64,000 nucleotides of DNA, from NCBI GenBank assembly GCA_023150875.1, contig JAKLKC010000010.1:85866-149865 (forward strand). Direction: 5' to 3'. Every line of letters starts with the position of its first letter. Position 1 is the stretch's first letter. A model generated the notes under the pieces. It had not been told where the DNA came from and did not search any database. It saw nothing but the letters and a program-made list of their open reading frames with translations. The DNA is from Myxococcota bacterium. Lineage in GTDB: Bacteria; Myxococcota_A; UBA796; UBA9615; JAKLKC01. Shown piece by piece: positions 25,835 through 35,322 of this stretch. The position numbers and the translations under genes were made by a program.

Positions 25835-27049
25835 TCAGGTGGGCTGGATCGTGGCGACGTAGGTGGGCTTGCCGCCCTTGACCTCGAGGATGACCGCCGG
25901 CTTGCGGGCGTTCCGGTCGGCGTCGATGGAGATCGTCCCGGTCACCCCGGGGAAGTCCCGGGTGCCGGACAGGGCCTTGGCGAGGTCCTCCCCGGAGAGG
26001 GACGGAGCCCGCTTCATGGCGTCGAAGAGCAGGCGTCCGGCGTCGTAGCCCAGGGCGGCGAGCCCGTCGGGCACCTGGCCGTGCTTCGCCTGGTACTTGG
26101 CGACGAACTCCTTGACCTCGGCGCGCTCCTCTTCGTGGGAGTAGTGGTTGGAGTAGTAGCTGCCCTCGATGGCCTGGCCGCCGATCTCGGTGAGCTTCGA
26201 CGAGTCCCAGCCGTCGCCGCCCAGCAGGGGCACCTCCAGCCCGAGCTTCCGGGCCTGCAGCGCGATGTTGCCCACGTCGGTGTAGTAGCCGGGCACGAAG
26301 ACCGCCTGGGGGCGGGCAGCGCGGATGTTGGTGAGCTGGGCCGAGAAGTCCTGGTCCCCGCCGGTGTACGCCTGCTCGCTGGCGATCTTCCCCCCCATGG
26401 CGGTGTAGGACTTGATGAAGTCGTCCTTCAGGCCCTTGGAGTATGCCTGCCCCTGGTCGTAGAGCACGGCGACCGTGTCGTACTTCAGGTTCTCCCGGGA
26501 GAACTTCGCCATCACGTAGCCCTGGTAGGGGTCGATGAAGCAGACCCGGAAGACCTTGTCGCCGATCTGGGTGACCTGGGGGTTGGTGGACGAGGGCGAC
26601 ACCATGGGTACGCCGTACTGCTGGGCGACCCGGCCCCCGGCGATGGAGAGGGACGAGGCGACCTCCCCCAGGATGGCGACCACCTTGTCCTGGGTGATGA
26701 GCCGGGTGACGGCCGTGCCCGCCTCCTCGGTCTTCCCCTGGTCGTCGTAGGACTTCACCTCGACCATCCTGCCGCCGATCCCCCCCGCGGCGTTGACCTC
26801 CTCGACGGCCAGCATGATGCCGTTGTGGGTGGACTGGCCGAAGGTCGCCTCGGAGCCGGTCATCGAGCCGAACTCGCCCACCAGGATCGGTCCAGTCGCG
26901 GCCCCACCGGCCTCCGCCCCGCCGCCACCGGCCTCGCCTCCGCCGGTCCCGCCTCCGCCGCAGCCCAGGAGTCCCACCAGCGCCGCCGCGCCCCACTGCA
27001 CGAAGACCCTGCGCGTCGCGCTCGTCGCCACCCTCGTCGCCACCGTCAC
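25835..27049 (-). CDS. livK: Branched-chain amino acid ABC transporter substrate-binding lipoprotein
   Basis: 404 residues. A signal peptide with lipobox (AALVGLLGC) is followed by a Gly-rich linker and a type I periplasmic binding fold: ILVGEFGSMTGSEATFGQSTHNG, AVEEVNAAGGIGGR and VVAILGEVASSLSIAGGRVAQQYGVPMVSPSSTNP. It would capture leucine, isoleucine or valine, or a related amino acid or amide, for LivHMGF. Start GTG 27049 is chosen; GTG 27043 is also possible. It is the first gene of the operon and diverges from the beta-helix gene across 219 bases, where I see no clear promoter. The nearby asparaginase may be functionally related. Confidence 0.92.
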   Translation of the reverse strand: MTVATRVATSATRRVFVQWGAAALVGLLGCGGGGTGGGEAGGGGAEAGGAATGPILVGEFGSMTGSEATFGQSTHNGIMLAVEEVNAAGGIGGRMVEVKSYDDQGKTEEAGTAVTRLITQDKVVAILGEVASSLSIAGGRVAQQYGVPMVSPSSTNPQVTQIGDKVFRVCFIDPYQGYVMAKFSRENLKYDTVAVLYDQGQAYSKGLKDDFIKSYTAMGGKIASEQAYTGGDQDFSAQLTNIRAARPQAVFVPGYYTDVGNIALQARKLGLEVPLLGGDGWDSSKLTEIGGQAIEGSYYSNHYSHEEERAEVKEFVAKYQAKHGQVPDGLAALGYDAGRLLFDAMKRAPSLSGEDLAKALSGTRDFPGVTGTISIDADRNARKPAVILEVKGGKPTYVATIQPT

Positions 27050-27268
27050 GCTCCCCGGGCCCCGGGGTTCCGGGACCGCCCACCCGCCGCCGCGCCCGCG
27101 CGGCCTCGCGAGTCGCGCGGGAGCATGCCACAAAGCGCCGGGAAGTGGGAAACCGCGACGAGGTCCCGGGCGCCCCGCGCTCGCCGGGTCCGCCGCGTCA
27201 AGTTCCCCCCTGGACCGCCGAAACAGCCCGAGGGAAGGCAAGGAGACGGGCCGTGGAGTCCCACGCCC

Positions 27269-28513
27269 ATGCGCGACCCCCGCGTGCCCCTCCGGGCCGG
27301 CGCCGCCCTGGCCGCCGCCCTGGCCACCCTCCCCTCCCCGGCCGGCGCCGTCGTGCGCCTGGCGGGGGAGGACGTCACCGCCATCCAGGCGGCCATCGAC
27401 GCCTCCGCCGACGGCGACTCCGTCCTGGTGGCGCCGGGCACCTACGCCGGGGACCTGAGAGTGTCGGGCCGCCGGATCGCGGTGGGCGGCCGGTGCGCCC
27501 AGGGGGAGCCCTGCGTCGTGCTCGTGGGCTCCATCTCCTGCGACGCCGGCGGCGAGATCGCCCTGGGCCGCTTCGACGTCCGGGGCGGGGCCGAGGGCCT
27601 GGTGCTGGACGACTGCGCCGCGGCGGTGGACCGCTCCCGGATCTCGGGCGACGTGGCGATCGTCGCCGACCTGGGCGCGGCCGGGAGCCTGGTGGTGGAG
27701 CGATCCACCGTCTCCGGGACCTCCGCGGGGGTCCAGGCCCGGGGCGGCGCGAGGGTGGTGGTCTCCGGCTCCGGCCTGAGCGCGGGGGACGGCTACGCCC
27801 TGGACGCCGAGGGGGCCGGCGCCGTCGTGGTGAGGGGCAGCCGCCTGTCCAGCGACTCCCCTCCCGTCCGGGTGGCGGACGCGGGATCGGCCGAGGTGAC
27901 CGGGTCCGAGGTGGAGAGCCGAGCCGACTCCGGCGGGGACATCGACGCCGGGCGGGTCTTCGTGTCCCGCGCCCGCTGGTCCAGCGCCGCCGAGGGCCCC
28001 GGCCTGACGGCGTCCGGCGAGGGGGAGATCCTGGTCCTCCACTCCACCTTCGCCAGCGCAGCGGGCTCGGCCCTGCGCCTGGGGAGCGGCGAGGCGACCG
28101 TCGCCAACTCCTGTTTCCGGGGCGGGACGGCGGGGATCGCCCTGTACTACGGGAGCGCGGTGCTGGAGAACAACCTCACCGAGGGTGGCCTGGTGGGCGT
28201 CGCCGCCTACGCCGGAGCCGACGCCGCGGTCTACAACCACCTGTTCGTCGGCCACGAGGTGGGGGCCGACGGGCGCTACGCCCAGGTCCGGGTCGACTGG
28301 GCCGACTTCTTCGACGTCGCCGCCGACACCTGGGGCGAGGTCTCGGGCACCGGCTGGGCCCACTTCGACCCCATGCTGGCGGACGAAGACGGCGACCTCG
28401 CCCCGGGCAGCCCCGCCATCGACGCCGGCTCCCCCTCCCCCGCCTACCGCGACCCCGACGGCTCCCGCAACGACCTGGGACCCCAGGGGGGACCGAGGGC
28501 GGAGCGGGACTGA
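27269..28513 (+). CDS. Secreted right-handed beta-helix protein
   Basis: 414 residues from ATG (MRDPRVPLRAG). A signal peptide ends near VA/AGA at about residue 25. The rest shows parallel beta-helix repeats: AIQAAIDASADGDSVLVAPGTYAGDL is the classic opening of the pectate-lyase/NosD-like superfamily, followed by SISCDAGGEIALGRFDVRG and repeats of VVERSTVSGTSAGVQ type. The end (GSPAIDAGSPSPAYRDPDGSRNDLG) is the common C-terminal motif of choice-of-anchor-Q-like beta-helix proteins. No catalytic site can be identified. It could bind or modify polysaccharide outside the cell. It abuts the convergent asparaginase gene with no spacer. Confidence 0.78.
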   Translation: MRDPRVPLRAGAALAAALATLPSPAGAVVRLAGEDVTAIQAAIDASADGDSVLVAPGTYAGDLRVSGRRIAVGGRCAQGEPCVVLVGSISCDAGGEIALGRFDVRGGAEGLVLDDCAAAVDRSRISGDVAIVADLGAAGSLVVERSTVSGTSAGVQARGGARVVVSGSGLSAGDGYALDAEGAGAVVVRGSRLSSDSPPVRVADAGSAEVTGSEVESRADSGGDIDAGRVFVSRARWSSAAEGPGLTASGEGEILVLHSTFASAAGSALRLGSGEATVANSCFRGGTAGIALYYGSAVLENNLTEGGLVGVAAYAGADAAVYNHLFVGHEVGADGRYAQVRVDWADFFDVAADTWGEVSGTGWAHFDPMLADEDGDLAPGSPAIDAGSPSPAYRDPDGSRNDLGPQGGPRAERD

Positions 28514-29542
28514 CTAGACCGGCGCGACCGCCCCGTGGGCCCCCTCGCCGGCGAGGTCCGCCAGGAACAGGCGGCGGACCTCGTCGGCCGGCAGGCACCG
28601 GCCCAGGAGCCACATCAGCTTCACCGTCGCCGCCTCGAAGGTCATCTCGCCCGCGGGAAGGGCTCCGGCCTCCCGGGCGGCCACGCCGCCCCGGTAGGAG
28701 TCCAGGTCGACCCGGCCCTCGCCGCACTGGCTCGCCAGGACCACCGGGATCCCCCAACCGGTGGCGTCCCTCACGGCGGCGGCCCAGCCGGGCTCGGCGA
28801 TGGGCAGGTTGCCCGCGCCGAAGGCCCTCAGCACCACCCCCCGGACCTCCCCCGACTCCACCGCCCGGGAGAGCAGGGACGGGGGCGCGCCGGGGAAGAG
28901 CTGGAGGGGGAGGACCCGCGGGTCGAACCCCGGGACCAGGCGCAGCGGCGGGGGCCGTGGGGGAAGGGCGCGCTCCCGGTGGACCACCAGGTCGACGCCC
29001 GCCTCCGCCAGGGGTGGGAAGCCCGGGCTCTCGAAGGCGTCGTAGCTCTGGATCCGGGTCTTGGTGGCCCGGTTGCCCCGGAACAGCCAGCTGCCGAACC
29101 ACACCCCCACCTCGGGCAGGCCCGAGGCCGCCAGCAGCACCGAGTGGACCAGGTTCCCCCGGGCGTCGGTGCGGACATCGGCGATGGGGCGCTGGGCGCC
29201 GGTGACCACCACGGGGCGGTCCAGGCCCTCCAGGACGAACGACAGCGCAGCGGCGGTGAAGGCCAGGGTGTCCGTGCCGTGGAGCACCACGGCGCCGTCG
29301 TGCTCGGGCAGCCGCTCCGCCAGGAAGGCGCCTATCCGCTCCCAGTGGGCGGGGGCGAGGTCCGAGGAGTCCTCGTTCATCAGGACGTGGGGCCGGACGT
29401 CGGCGGCGGCGTCCAGCCAGGGGACGTGGCGGAGCACGTCGGCCAGGCCGGCTCCCGGAGAGAGGGGACCCGGTCGGGTCACCCAGGTCATGCCGAAGGT
29501 GCCGCCGGTGTGGACGAGGAGGATCCGGGGCAGGCGGCTCAT
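28514..29542 (-). CDS. Type I L-asparaginase
   Basis: 342 residues without a signal peptide, so cytoplasmic like E. coli AnsA. It hydrolyses L-asparagine to aspartate and ammonia. The first catalytic Thr lies in HTGGTFGM (Thr12 or its near neighbour), the second triad in LHGTDTLAFTAAALSF (near residue 90), and the Lys-equivalent region is RPVVVTGAQRPIADVRTDARGN. ASQCGEGRV at about 280 matches the C-terminal domain that forms an allosteric site in type I enzymes. The start at ATG 29542 is used; upstream extension is low-complexity repeat. Close to the liv operon, which could supply amino acids, but it is transcribed alone. Confidence 0.92.
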   Translation of the reverse strand: MSRLPRILLVHTGGTFGMTWVTRPGPLSPGAGLADVLRHVPWLDAAADVRPHVLMNEDSSDLAPAHWERIGAFLAERLPEHDGAVVLHGTDTLAFTAAALSFVLEGLDRPVVVTGAQRPIADVRTDARGNLVHSVLLAASGLPEVGVWFGSWLFRGNRATKTRIQSYDAFESPGFPPLAEAGVDLVVHRERALPPRPPPLRLVPGFDPRVLPLQLFPGAPPSLLSRAVESGEVRGVVLRAFGAGNLPIAEPGWAAAVRDATGWGIPVVLASQCGEGRVDLDSYRGGVAAREAGALPAGEMTFEAATVKLMWLLGRCLPADEVRRLFLADLAGEGAHGAVAPV

Positions 29543-29674
29543 GGGGGGGGCCGGGTGGGACGAGGGGTGGGGATCGTAGCACGGAGAGGGGCGTGGGGGG
29601 CTGGGGTGGAGAGTGTCGAGTGAGGTGGGGCGATCACGGGCGCGACGGCGCGGGTGCGGTGACGGCGGCACCAA

Positions 29675-29754
29675 CACGATCACGACGGCACGGGCACGAT
29701 CACGACGGCACGAACACGATCCCGGCGGCACGGGCACGATCACGACGGCACGGG
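29675..29754. repeat. 20-bp tandem repeat, four copies
   Basis: Four consecutive 20-base units of the type CACGATCACGACGGCACGGG run from 29675 to 29754. Copies 1 and 4 are identical, copy 2 ends in AA instead of GG, and copy 3 has two changes. Weaker GGCACGG/CGATCACG copies extend about 40 bases on both sides. It fills most of the 275-base gap between the asparaginase and receiver genes. No spacers are present, so it is not CRISPR. Confidence 0.85.
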
Positions 29755-29817
29755 CTCGACTACGGGCACGGTGGCACCACCATCGGCACGGTGGCGCGGG
29801 CACGATCGCGGGTGCGG

Positions 29818-30660
29818 TCACGCGACGCGGAGGCGGTCCAGGCGGGCCGCCTCGGGGTCGTGGGCCCAGGGCCCGGCCTCCCGGGCGGTGTCGGCGGGGG
29901 GGTCCGCGCGGAGCAGGGCGTCGCGCCACTGGCGGTAGGCGTCGGCGCCGGGGCCGGCGGGCGTGGCGGTGAAGCCCGTCACCACCCGGGGGCCGGTCCC
30001 CCTTTGCCGCGTCGCGCTCCACTCCACGCGGCCGGTCAGCGCCACTTCGGTCCCCGCGCCGGGGACCGGGAAGCGCGCCGCGATGGGGCTTCCCGGCGGC
30101 GGCTCGCTCCGCAGGAGGAGGCATCCTCCGTCCCCGCCGAGGGAGACGAGGGTGGCCTCCCCCTCGTCATCCCCGCTCCGGGCCCGCGCCGGGATCCGCA
30201 CCTCGTGCTGCATCCGCGGGAACGAGCGTCGCCACGCCTCCCGGCCGCCGCCGGGCTGGCTCGCCGGGGCGCCCACCATCACCCGCACCAGGGTCGCCAC
30301 CTCGACGTCCGTGGCCGGAAGGCGCAGCAAGGGGGCCCCGCCAAGGTCCCGCACCAGTCCCCGCAGTTCGCGGGAGTCGGCCAGCCGGTCCGAGACCGGG
30401 ACCACAACCGGTCCGGCCCCCTCTCGCCTCCTGCCCATCTCCCCCAGCACCGCGAAGCCGTCGATCTGGGGAAGGTGCAGGTCCACCAACGCCAGGACCG
30501 GCCCGGCCGCGAGGGCGGCCAGGGTCCTCACGCCGTCAGGGGCCGTCTCGGTGCGGTAACCCGCCCGGCGCAGCGCGGAGGCGATCCGTTCGCGGGGTTC
30601 GGGCTTGCCGAGGGCGACCAGGACCCGGCCGAAGGGCTCCAGCGAGGCGTCGAGCGTCAT
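29818..30660 (-). CDS. Degenerate receiver domain plus PilZ-like protein
   Basis: 280 residues from ATG (MTLDASLEP), with a GGGAAG ribosome site upstream. The first 125 residues fold like a response-regulator receiver: GRVLVALGKPEPRERIASALRRAGY and ALVDLHLPQIDGFAVL with Asp60 as the phospho-acceptor position. The usual acidic pair after beta-1 is replaced (VALGKPEP) and the conserved Lys is missing (LLRLPA). The C-terminal 110 residues look PilZ-like, with RRSFPRMQHEVRIPARA and an (D)xSxxG-like VSLGGDGG, but the c-di-GMP motif is incomplete. It may be a phosphorylation-independent adaptor. It diverges from the hydrolase gene. Confidence 0.68.
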   Translation of the reverse strand: MTLDASLEPFGRVLVALGKPEPRERIASALRRAGYRTETAPDGVRTLAALAAGPVLALVDLHLPQIDGFAVLGEMGRRREGAGPVVVPVSDRLADSRELRGLVRDLGGAPLLRLPATDVEVATLVRVMVGAPASQPGGGREAWRRSFPRMQHEVRIPARARSGDDEGEATLVSLGGDGGCLLLRSEPPPGSPIAARFPVPGAGTEVALTGRVEWSATRQRGTGPRVVTGFTATPAGPGADAYRQWRDALLRADPPADTAREAGPWAHDPEAARLDRLRVA

Positions 30661-30758
30661 GCGAGCTTCCCGAGGCCCCGCATGCTCATCGTCGGGCCTC
30701 CCCTCCTCTTGAGGGCACCCCGGGGCTATCCTCGTTCCCCGCGGAAGGAGGAGTCCCG

Positions 30759-31652
30759 GTGAGAGTCCCCGTCGTCGAGGAGCGCGACGTCCCCGTCGCC
30801 GGTGGGGTCCGGCTGAGCTGCCACCTCGCCGGGAGCGGCCCACCGACGGTGCTGCTCCACGGTTTCCCCGAGTCCTGGCGCTCCTTCGACCTCCAGATCC
30901 CCCCCCTCTCGTCCCGCCTCCACCTGGCGGTCCCGGACCTGCGGGGCTACGGCGGCAGCGACAAGCCCGCGGGGGGCTACGACCTGGACACCCTGGCGGA
31001 CGACGTCCACGGGCTGATCCGGGCACTGTGGCCCGGCCGCGCGGCGCGGGTGGTGGGGCACGACTGGGGCGGCGCCATCGCCTTCGCCCTGGCGGCCCGC
31101 CACCCCGACGTAGTGGACCGCCTGGCGATCCTCAACGCTCCCCACCCTGCCCTCTTCGCCCGGCGGGTCTTCACCACCCGCCAGCTCCTGCGCTCCTGGT
31201 ACATGTTCGCGTTCCAGGTGCCGCTCCTCCCCGAGGCCCTCCTGAGGGCGGGGGACGGGGCGGCGCTGGCCCGGATGGTCCGCGCCGCGGCGGCCCGCCC
31301 CGACGCCCTCCCGGAGTCCGACGTGCGGCGGACGGTGGAGGGGATGCTGGAGCCCGGGGTGTTGGAGTCGGGGCTCGCGTACTACCGCGCCGCCCTGCGC
31401 CACCCCCTCCGCGCCCTGTCCTACGACCGCGCCATCGAGGCCCCCACCCTCGTCTTGTGGGGCGAGAAGGACCCCGCCCTGGGCGTGGACCTGCTCCGGG
31501 GCCTGGAGCGGTGGGTCCCGCGGCTGCGGGTCCACCGGGTCCCCGGGGCCGGCCACTGGGTCCAGCGGGAGGCCGCCGACGAGGTGAACCGGGCCCTGCT
31601 GGAGTGGCTGGTCCCCGATCCCGCCCCCACGACCCCGCCACCACCGCCGTAA
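30759..31652 (+). CDS. Alpha/beta hydrolase, epoxide-hydrolase-like
   Basis: 297 residues. The oxyanion-hole motif HGFPESWRSF, the nucleophile elbow GHDWGG with Asp as nucleophile, and the final GAGHWVQ histidine fit soluble epoxide hydrolases and haloalkane dehalogenase-like hydrolases; the HGFPESW form favours epoxide hydrolase. The acid is probably in LVLWGEKDPALG. No signal peptide, so cytoplasmic. The GTG start has a strong GGAAGGAGGAG site. The Pro-rich tail (last 12 residues) is unusual. Substrate unknown. Confidence 0.85.
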   Translation: MRVPVVEERDVPVAGGVRLSCHLAGSGPPTVLLHGFPESWRSFDLQIPPLSSRLHLAVPDLRGYGGSDKPAGGYDLDTLADDVHGLIRALWPGRAARVVGHDWGGAIAFALAARHPDVVDRLAILNAPHPALFARRVFTTRQLLRSWYMFAFQVPLLPEALLRAGDGAALARMVRAAAARPDALPESDVRRTVEGMLEPGVLESGLAYYRAALRHPLRALSYDRAIEAPTLVLWGEKDPALGVDLLRGLERWVPRLRVHRVPGAGHWVQREAADEVNRALLEWLVPDPAPTTPPPPP

Positions 31653-31759
31653 CGCCCCGGGCCGGCCGGACTCCGCCCCGACGCCGCCGGTCTTGCCCCT
31701 CCTGGGGGACCGCGTAGCCCTTGCCCGTCCGCGGCCCGTTCGCCGCGCGACGGGGGAGC

Positions 31760-32281
31760 ATGGGCAGCCGGTGCCAGGCCGAAACGCCGATCCGGGGGGC
31801 GATCCTCGCAGCGGCCCTCGCCCTCGGGTCGTCCGGGTGCGGCGGCTCCCCCGTCGGCCCCTCGGGCCCGGTCCCCCAGCCCATCGCCTTCCCCCACGAC
31901 GTCCACTCCGGCACCTACGGGATGTCCTGCCACTACTGCCACTACACCGCCCGCTCTTCCTGGTCCGCGGGCGTCCCACCGGTGGAGATGTGCATGGGCT
32001 GTCACAAGGTCGTGGCGGCGGGGAAGCCGGAGGTCGTGAAGCTCGCCGGGTACTGGGAACGCAAGGAGTCGATCCCCTGGATCCGCCTCCACGACCTGCC
32101 GGACTTCGTGCACTTCAAACACGACCGCCATGTCGCCGCCGGCGTCCCCTGCCAGACCTGCCACGGCGAGGTCCAGGAGATGCGGGTGGTGGAACGCGTG
32201 GCGCCGCTGACCATGGGCTGGTGCGTCGCCTGCCACGACCAGCGGGGCGCCTCCAACGACTGCGCGGCATGCCACTACTGA
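31760..32281 (+). CDS. actA: Alternative complex III pentaheme cytochrome c subunit
   Basis: 173 residues. A lipobox (LGSSGC) follows a hydrophobic signal. Five CxxCH heme sites are visible: CHYCH, CMGCH, CQTCH, CVACH and CAACH, as in ActA of Rhodothermus marinus. In ACIII this periplasmic subunit takes electrons from the ActB iron-sulfur chain and passes them to the mono-heme ActE and on to soluble cytochrome c or the oxidase. ATG 31760 is chosen over the TTG at 31721 because it has a GGGGGAG ribosome site directly upstream. First gene of actABCDEF. Confidence 0.9.
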   Translation: MGSRCQAETPIRGAILAAALALGSSGCGGSPVGPSGPVPQPIAFPHDVHSGTYGMSCHYCHYTARSSWSAGVPPVEMCMGCHKVVAAGKPEVVKLAGYWERKESIPWIRLHDLPDFVHFKHDRHVAAGVPCQTCHGEVQEMRVVERVAPLTMGWCVACHDQRGASNDCAACHY

Positions 32282-32312
32282 CCGGGCGCGGGTGTGCGCC
32301 GTGAAGGTCCCG

Positions 32313-35279
32313 ATGGGCGGACTCGACCGCAGGGGTTTCTTGAAGGTCCTGGGCACCGGCGCCGCCGCCGCCACCGCGTCGGCGTGTACGGCCCGGCCCC
32401 TGCTCCAGCACCTCTTCCCCTACGTGTACAACGATCCTCGCCTCCGCTACGGCGAGCCCACGGACTACGCCTCGATGTGTACCGGCTGCGGGGCGGGCTG
32501 CGGGGTGCTGGTCCGGACCCGGGAGGGGCGGCCGGTGAAGGTCGAGGGCAACCCCGCCGACCCCTTGAGCGAGGCCCGCCTGTGCGCCCGGGGACAGGCC
32601 CAGCTCCAGGACCTCTACAACCCCGATCGCGTCCCGGGCCCCCTGGAGCGGCGGGGGGAGGTACAGGCCGCCATCCCGTGGGACGCCGCCCTCACGCGCC
32701 TGTCCCGCGCGGCCCTGCCCCTGCTGGCGGCGGGTGGGGCCAGGATCGCCCTGCTGACCCGCCCCACCACGGGCACCATGGACGCGCTGCTGGCGCGGTT
32801 CGCGGCGGCGACGGGGGCGCGCTGGGTGGCGTGGCACCCCGCGGACCGGTCGGACCTCCGGGCGGCCAACCGGATCGCCTACGGGTTGGACTCGCTGCCG
32901 ACGTGGCGGATCGACCGCGCCCGAGCGCTGGTGTCCTTCGGGGCGGACTTCCTGGGGACCTGGCTGCTCCCGGTTGCGTTCACCCGGATGTTCACGGAGA
33001 TGCACGCCTTCCGGGGCGAGGAGCCGGGGCGGTTCGCGCAGGTGGAGCCCCGCCTGTCCCTCACCGGCCAGAACGCGGACCAGTGGATCCCGGTGCGGCC
33101 CGGCGGGGAGGCGGCCCTGGCCCTCGGGGTCGCCCGCTCCGCCCTGGAGATGCGCGGGACGGGGGCGGTGCCCGGCGGGGCGGACCTCGCCCCCCTCCTG
33201 GCGCGGTGGGACGACGCCCGGGTGAGCCGCGTCTCGGGGACGCCCCCGGGCACCTCCGACCGCCTCGCGGGGATCCTCGCCCGGGACGGCCTCGCCCTGC
33301 CTCCGGACACCGGCTCCTCATCGGCCACCGCCGCGGCCCTGGCGACCTCCCTGCTGAACCAGGTGATCGGGGCGCCGGGGGAGCGGGTGTCCCCGGACCT
33401 GCCCACCCTGCCGGGCACGGCCCACCCCTACTCCGCGGTGGTGGACCTGGTGGGGGCCATGGAGCGCGGGGAGGTGGACGTGCTCCTGGTCCACGGCGCC
33501 AACCCGGCCTACGAGCTGCCGGGGGGGCTCGCCTTCGCCGAGGCCCTGGCGAGGGTGCCCCTGGTGGTGGCCACCTCGCCATACCCCGACGAGACCTCCG
33601 CCCTCGCCCACCTGGTGCTCCCCCACCCCGGCCCCTTCGAGGGTTGGACCGACGCCGAGCCGGTGCGGGGGGTCCACGTCCTCGGCCAGCCCCTGGTGGA
33701 GCCGCTGTACGACACCCGCCATTTCGGGGACGTACTGCTTGCGCTGGCCCGTTCCGCGGGAGGGGAGGCGGCGGCGGCGTTCCCCGCCCCCGACTTCGGG
33801 GCCCTGCTCCGGGATCGCTGGACGGGGCTCGCCGCCGGATCCGGCCTCGCCTGGGAAGCCATCAAAGGACGGGGCGTCCTCGGAGATCTCCCGCCGCCGA
33901 CTCCGGCTCCCCCCTTCGATGCGGCGGCGGTGGCGGCTGTCGACTTCGAGGCGGCCGGGGTCGATCCCGACGCTGCCTCCCCCGCCCTGGTGGTCCACGA
34001 GCACCCGTACCTGGGCTCGGGGGAGGGAGCCAACCTGCCCTGGCTCCAGGAGCTGCCGGACCCCGTGGTCAAGGCGGTGTGGGGGAGCTGGATCGAGCTG
34101 CACCCCGAGACGGCGGCCTCCCTTGGGGTGGCGCCGGAGCAGGTGATGGTCCTGCGCAACGCCGGGGGGGAGGTGCGGGCGCCGGCATGGATCCACCGCG
34201 GGGTGGCACCGGGGGTGCTGGCCCTGGCGGCGGGGCAGGGCCACACCCGGTACGGGCGCTACGCGACGGGCGTCGGGACCCGCGCGGCGGCGGTGCTGCC
34301 ACCGGTCCCCGATCCGGTGACGGGAGCGCTGGCGCGGGTGGTCCCGGCGCTCGAGGTCGTCCCCCAGCCCGAGCGGGAGCCGGTGGTCCGCACCGCGGGG
34401 TCCACGGTCCAGCGGGAGCGGGAGATCGCCCTGGCGGTGCCCCTGGCCGAGGCGTTGCGGGATGCCGGGCGGACCTCCTCGCCCATGGGGCGCGCGGGGC
34501 TGGAGCCGAGCCCCTGGCCGGAGATGTACCGGAACCCCCACCACCCCTACGAGCGGCGGTGGGCGATGAGCGTCGACCTGGACCGCTGTACCGGGTGCCA
34601 GGCGTGCATGGTGGCCTGCATGGCCGAGAACAACGTCCCCTTCGTCGGCAAGGAGCAGGTGGCCCTCGGTCGGGAGATGTCGTGGATCTGGATCGAGCGG
34701 TACGTCGGGGGGCCCGAGTCGGACGACGAGGCAGAGGCCGATCCCGCCCGGGACGGCGTGCGCCTGCTGCCCATGCTGTGCCAGCAGTGCGACAACGCGC
34801 CGTGCGAGCCGGTGTGCCCGGTCTTCGCCGCGTACCACAACCCCGAGGGGCTCAACGTCCAGGTGTACAACCGGTGCGTGGGCACCCGGTACTGCGCCAA
34901 CAACTGCCCGTACAAGGTGAGACGCTTCAACTGGTTCGAGTACACGCCCGCGGCTCCCCTGCCCCTCGCGTACAACCCCGACGTGACGGTCCGGACCATG
35001 GGGGTGATGGAGAAGTGCACATTCTGCATCCAGCGGATCCAGCGGGGGGTGCTCCGGGCCCGGACCCAGGACCGCCCCCTGGTGGACGGCGAGATCGTCC
35101 CGGCCTGCGTCCAGACCTGCCCGGCGGAGGCGCTGGTCTTCGGCGACGTGGTGGACGAGGGGTCGGCGGTGCGGCGGCACTTCCAGGACCCCCGGGGCTA
35201 CGGCGCGTTGGAGGACCTGGCCACCCGTCCCGCGGTCACCTACCTGAAGAAGGTGGTCCGGGGAGGGACCCTGACGTGA
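32313..35279 (+). CDS. actB: Alternative complex III iron-sulfur subunit
   Basis: 988 residues from ATG; GTG at 32292 is an alternative. A twin-arginine signal is present (LDRRGFLKVLG). The N-terminal two thirds resemble molybdopterin oxidoreductases and have the Cys motif CTGCGAGCGV...LCARGQ for one cluster; ActB is known to lack molybdenum. The C-terminal third is a ferredoxin-like domain with CTGCQACMVAC, CQQCDNAPCEPVCPV, CVGTRYCANNCPYKVRRFNW, CTFCIQRIQRG and CVQTCP, enough for three or four clusters. This fused layout is typical of ActB. It couples quinol oxidation at ActC to ActA. It starts about 30 bases after actA and is followed by actC after 43 bases. Confidence 0.93.
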   Translation: MGGLDRRGFLKVLGTGAAAATASACTARPLLQHLFPYVYNDPRLRYGEPTDYASMCTGCGAGCGVLVRTREGRPVKVEGNPADPLSEARLCARGQAQLQDLYNPDRVPGPLERRGEVQAAIPWDAALTRLSRAALPLLAAGGARIALLTRPTTGTMDALLARFAAATGARWVAWHPADRSDLRAANRIAYGLDSLPTWRIDRARALVSFGADFLGTWLLPVAFTRMFTEMHAFRGEEPGRFAQVEPRLSLTGQNADQWIPVRPGGEAALALGVARSALEMRGTGAVPGGADLAPLLARWDDARVSRVSGTPPGTSDRLAGILARDGLALPPDTGSSSATAAALATSLLNQVIGAPGERVSPDLPTLPGTAHPYSAVVDLVGAMERGEVDVLLVHGANPAYELPGGLAFAEALARVPLVVATSPYPDETSALAHLVLPHPGPFEGWTDAEPVRGVHVLGQPLVEPLYDTRHFGDVLLALARSAGGEAAAAFPAPDFGALLRDRWTGLAAGSGLAWEAIKGRGVLGDLPPPTPAPPFDAAAVAAVDFEAAGVDPDAASPALVVHEHPYLGSGEGANLPWLQELPDPVVKAVWGSWIELHPETAASLGVAPEQVMVLRNAGGEVRAPAWIHRGVAPGVLALAAGQGHTRYGRYATGVGTRAAAVLPPVPDPVTGALARVVPALEVVPQPEREPVVRTAGSTVQREREIALAVPLAEALRDAGRTSSPMGRAGLEPSPWPEMYRNPHHPYERRWAMSVDLDRCTGCQACMVACMAENNVPFVGKEQVALGREMSWIWIERYVGGPESDDEAEADPARDGVRLLPMLCQQCDNAPCEPVCPVFAAYHNPEGLNVQVYNRCVGTRYCANNCPYKVRRFNWFEYTPAAPLPLAYNPDVTVRTMGVMEKCTFCIQRIQRGVLRARTQDRPLVDGEIVPACVQTCPAEALVFGDVVDEGSAVRRHFQDPRGYGALEDLATRPAVTYLKKVVRGGTLT

Positions 35280-35322
35280 GCACCGGCGTGGATGGACCGG
35301 GCCCGGCGCGTGGGGGCGGCCC

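Noticed and set aside
29675..29754. CRISPR array
   Set aside because: The 20-base units follow each other without spacers and no cas gene is near.
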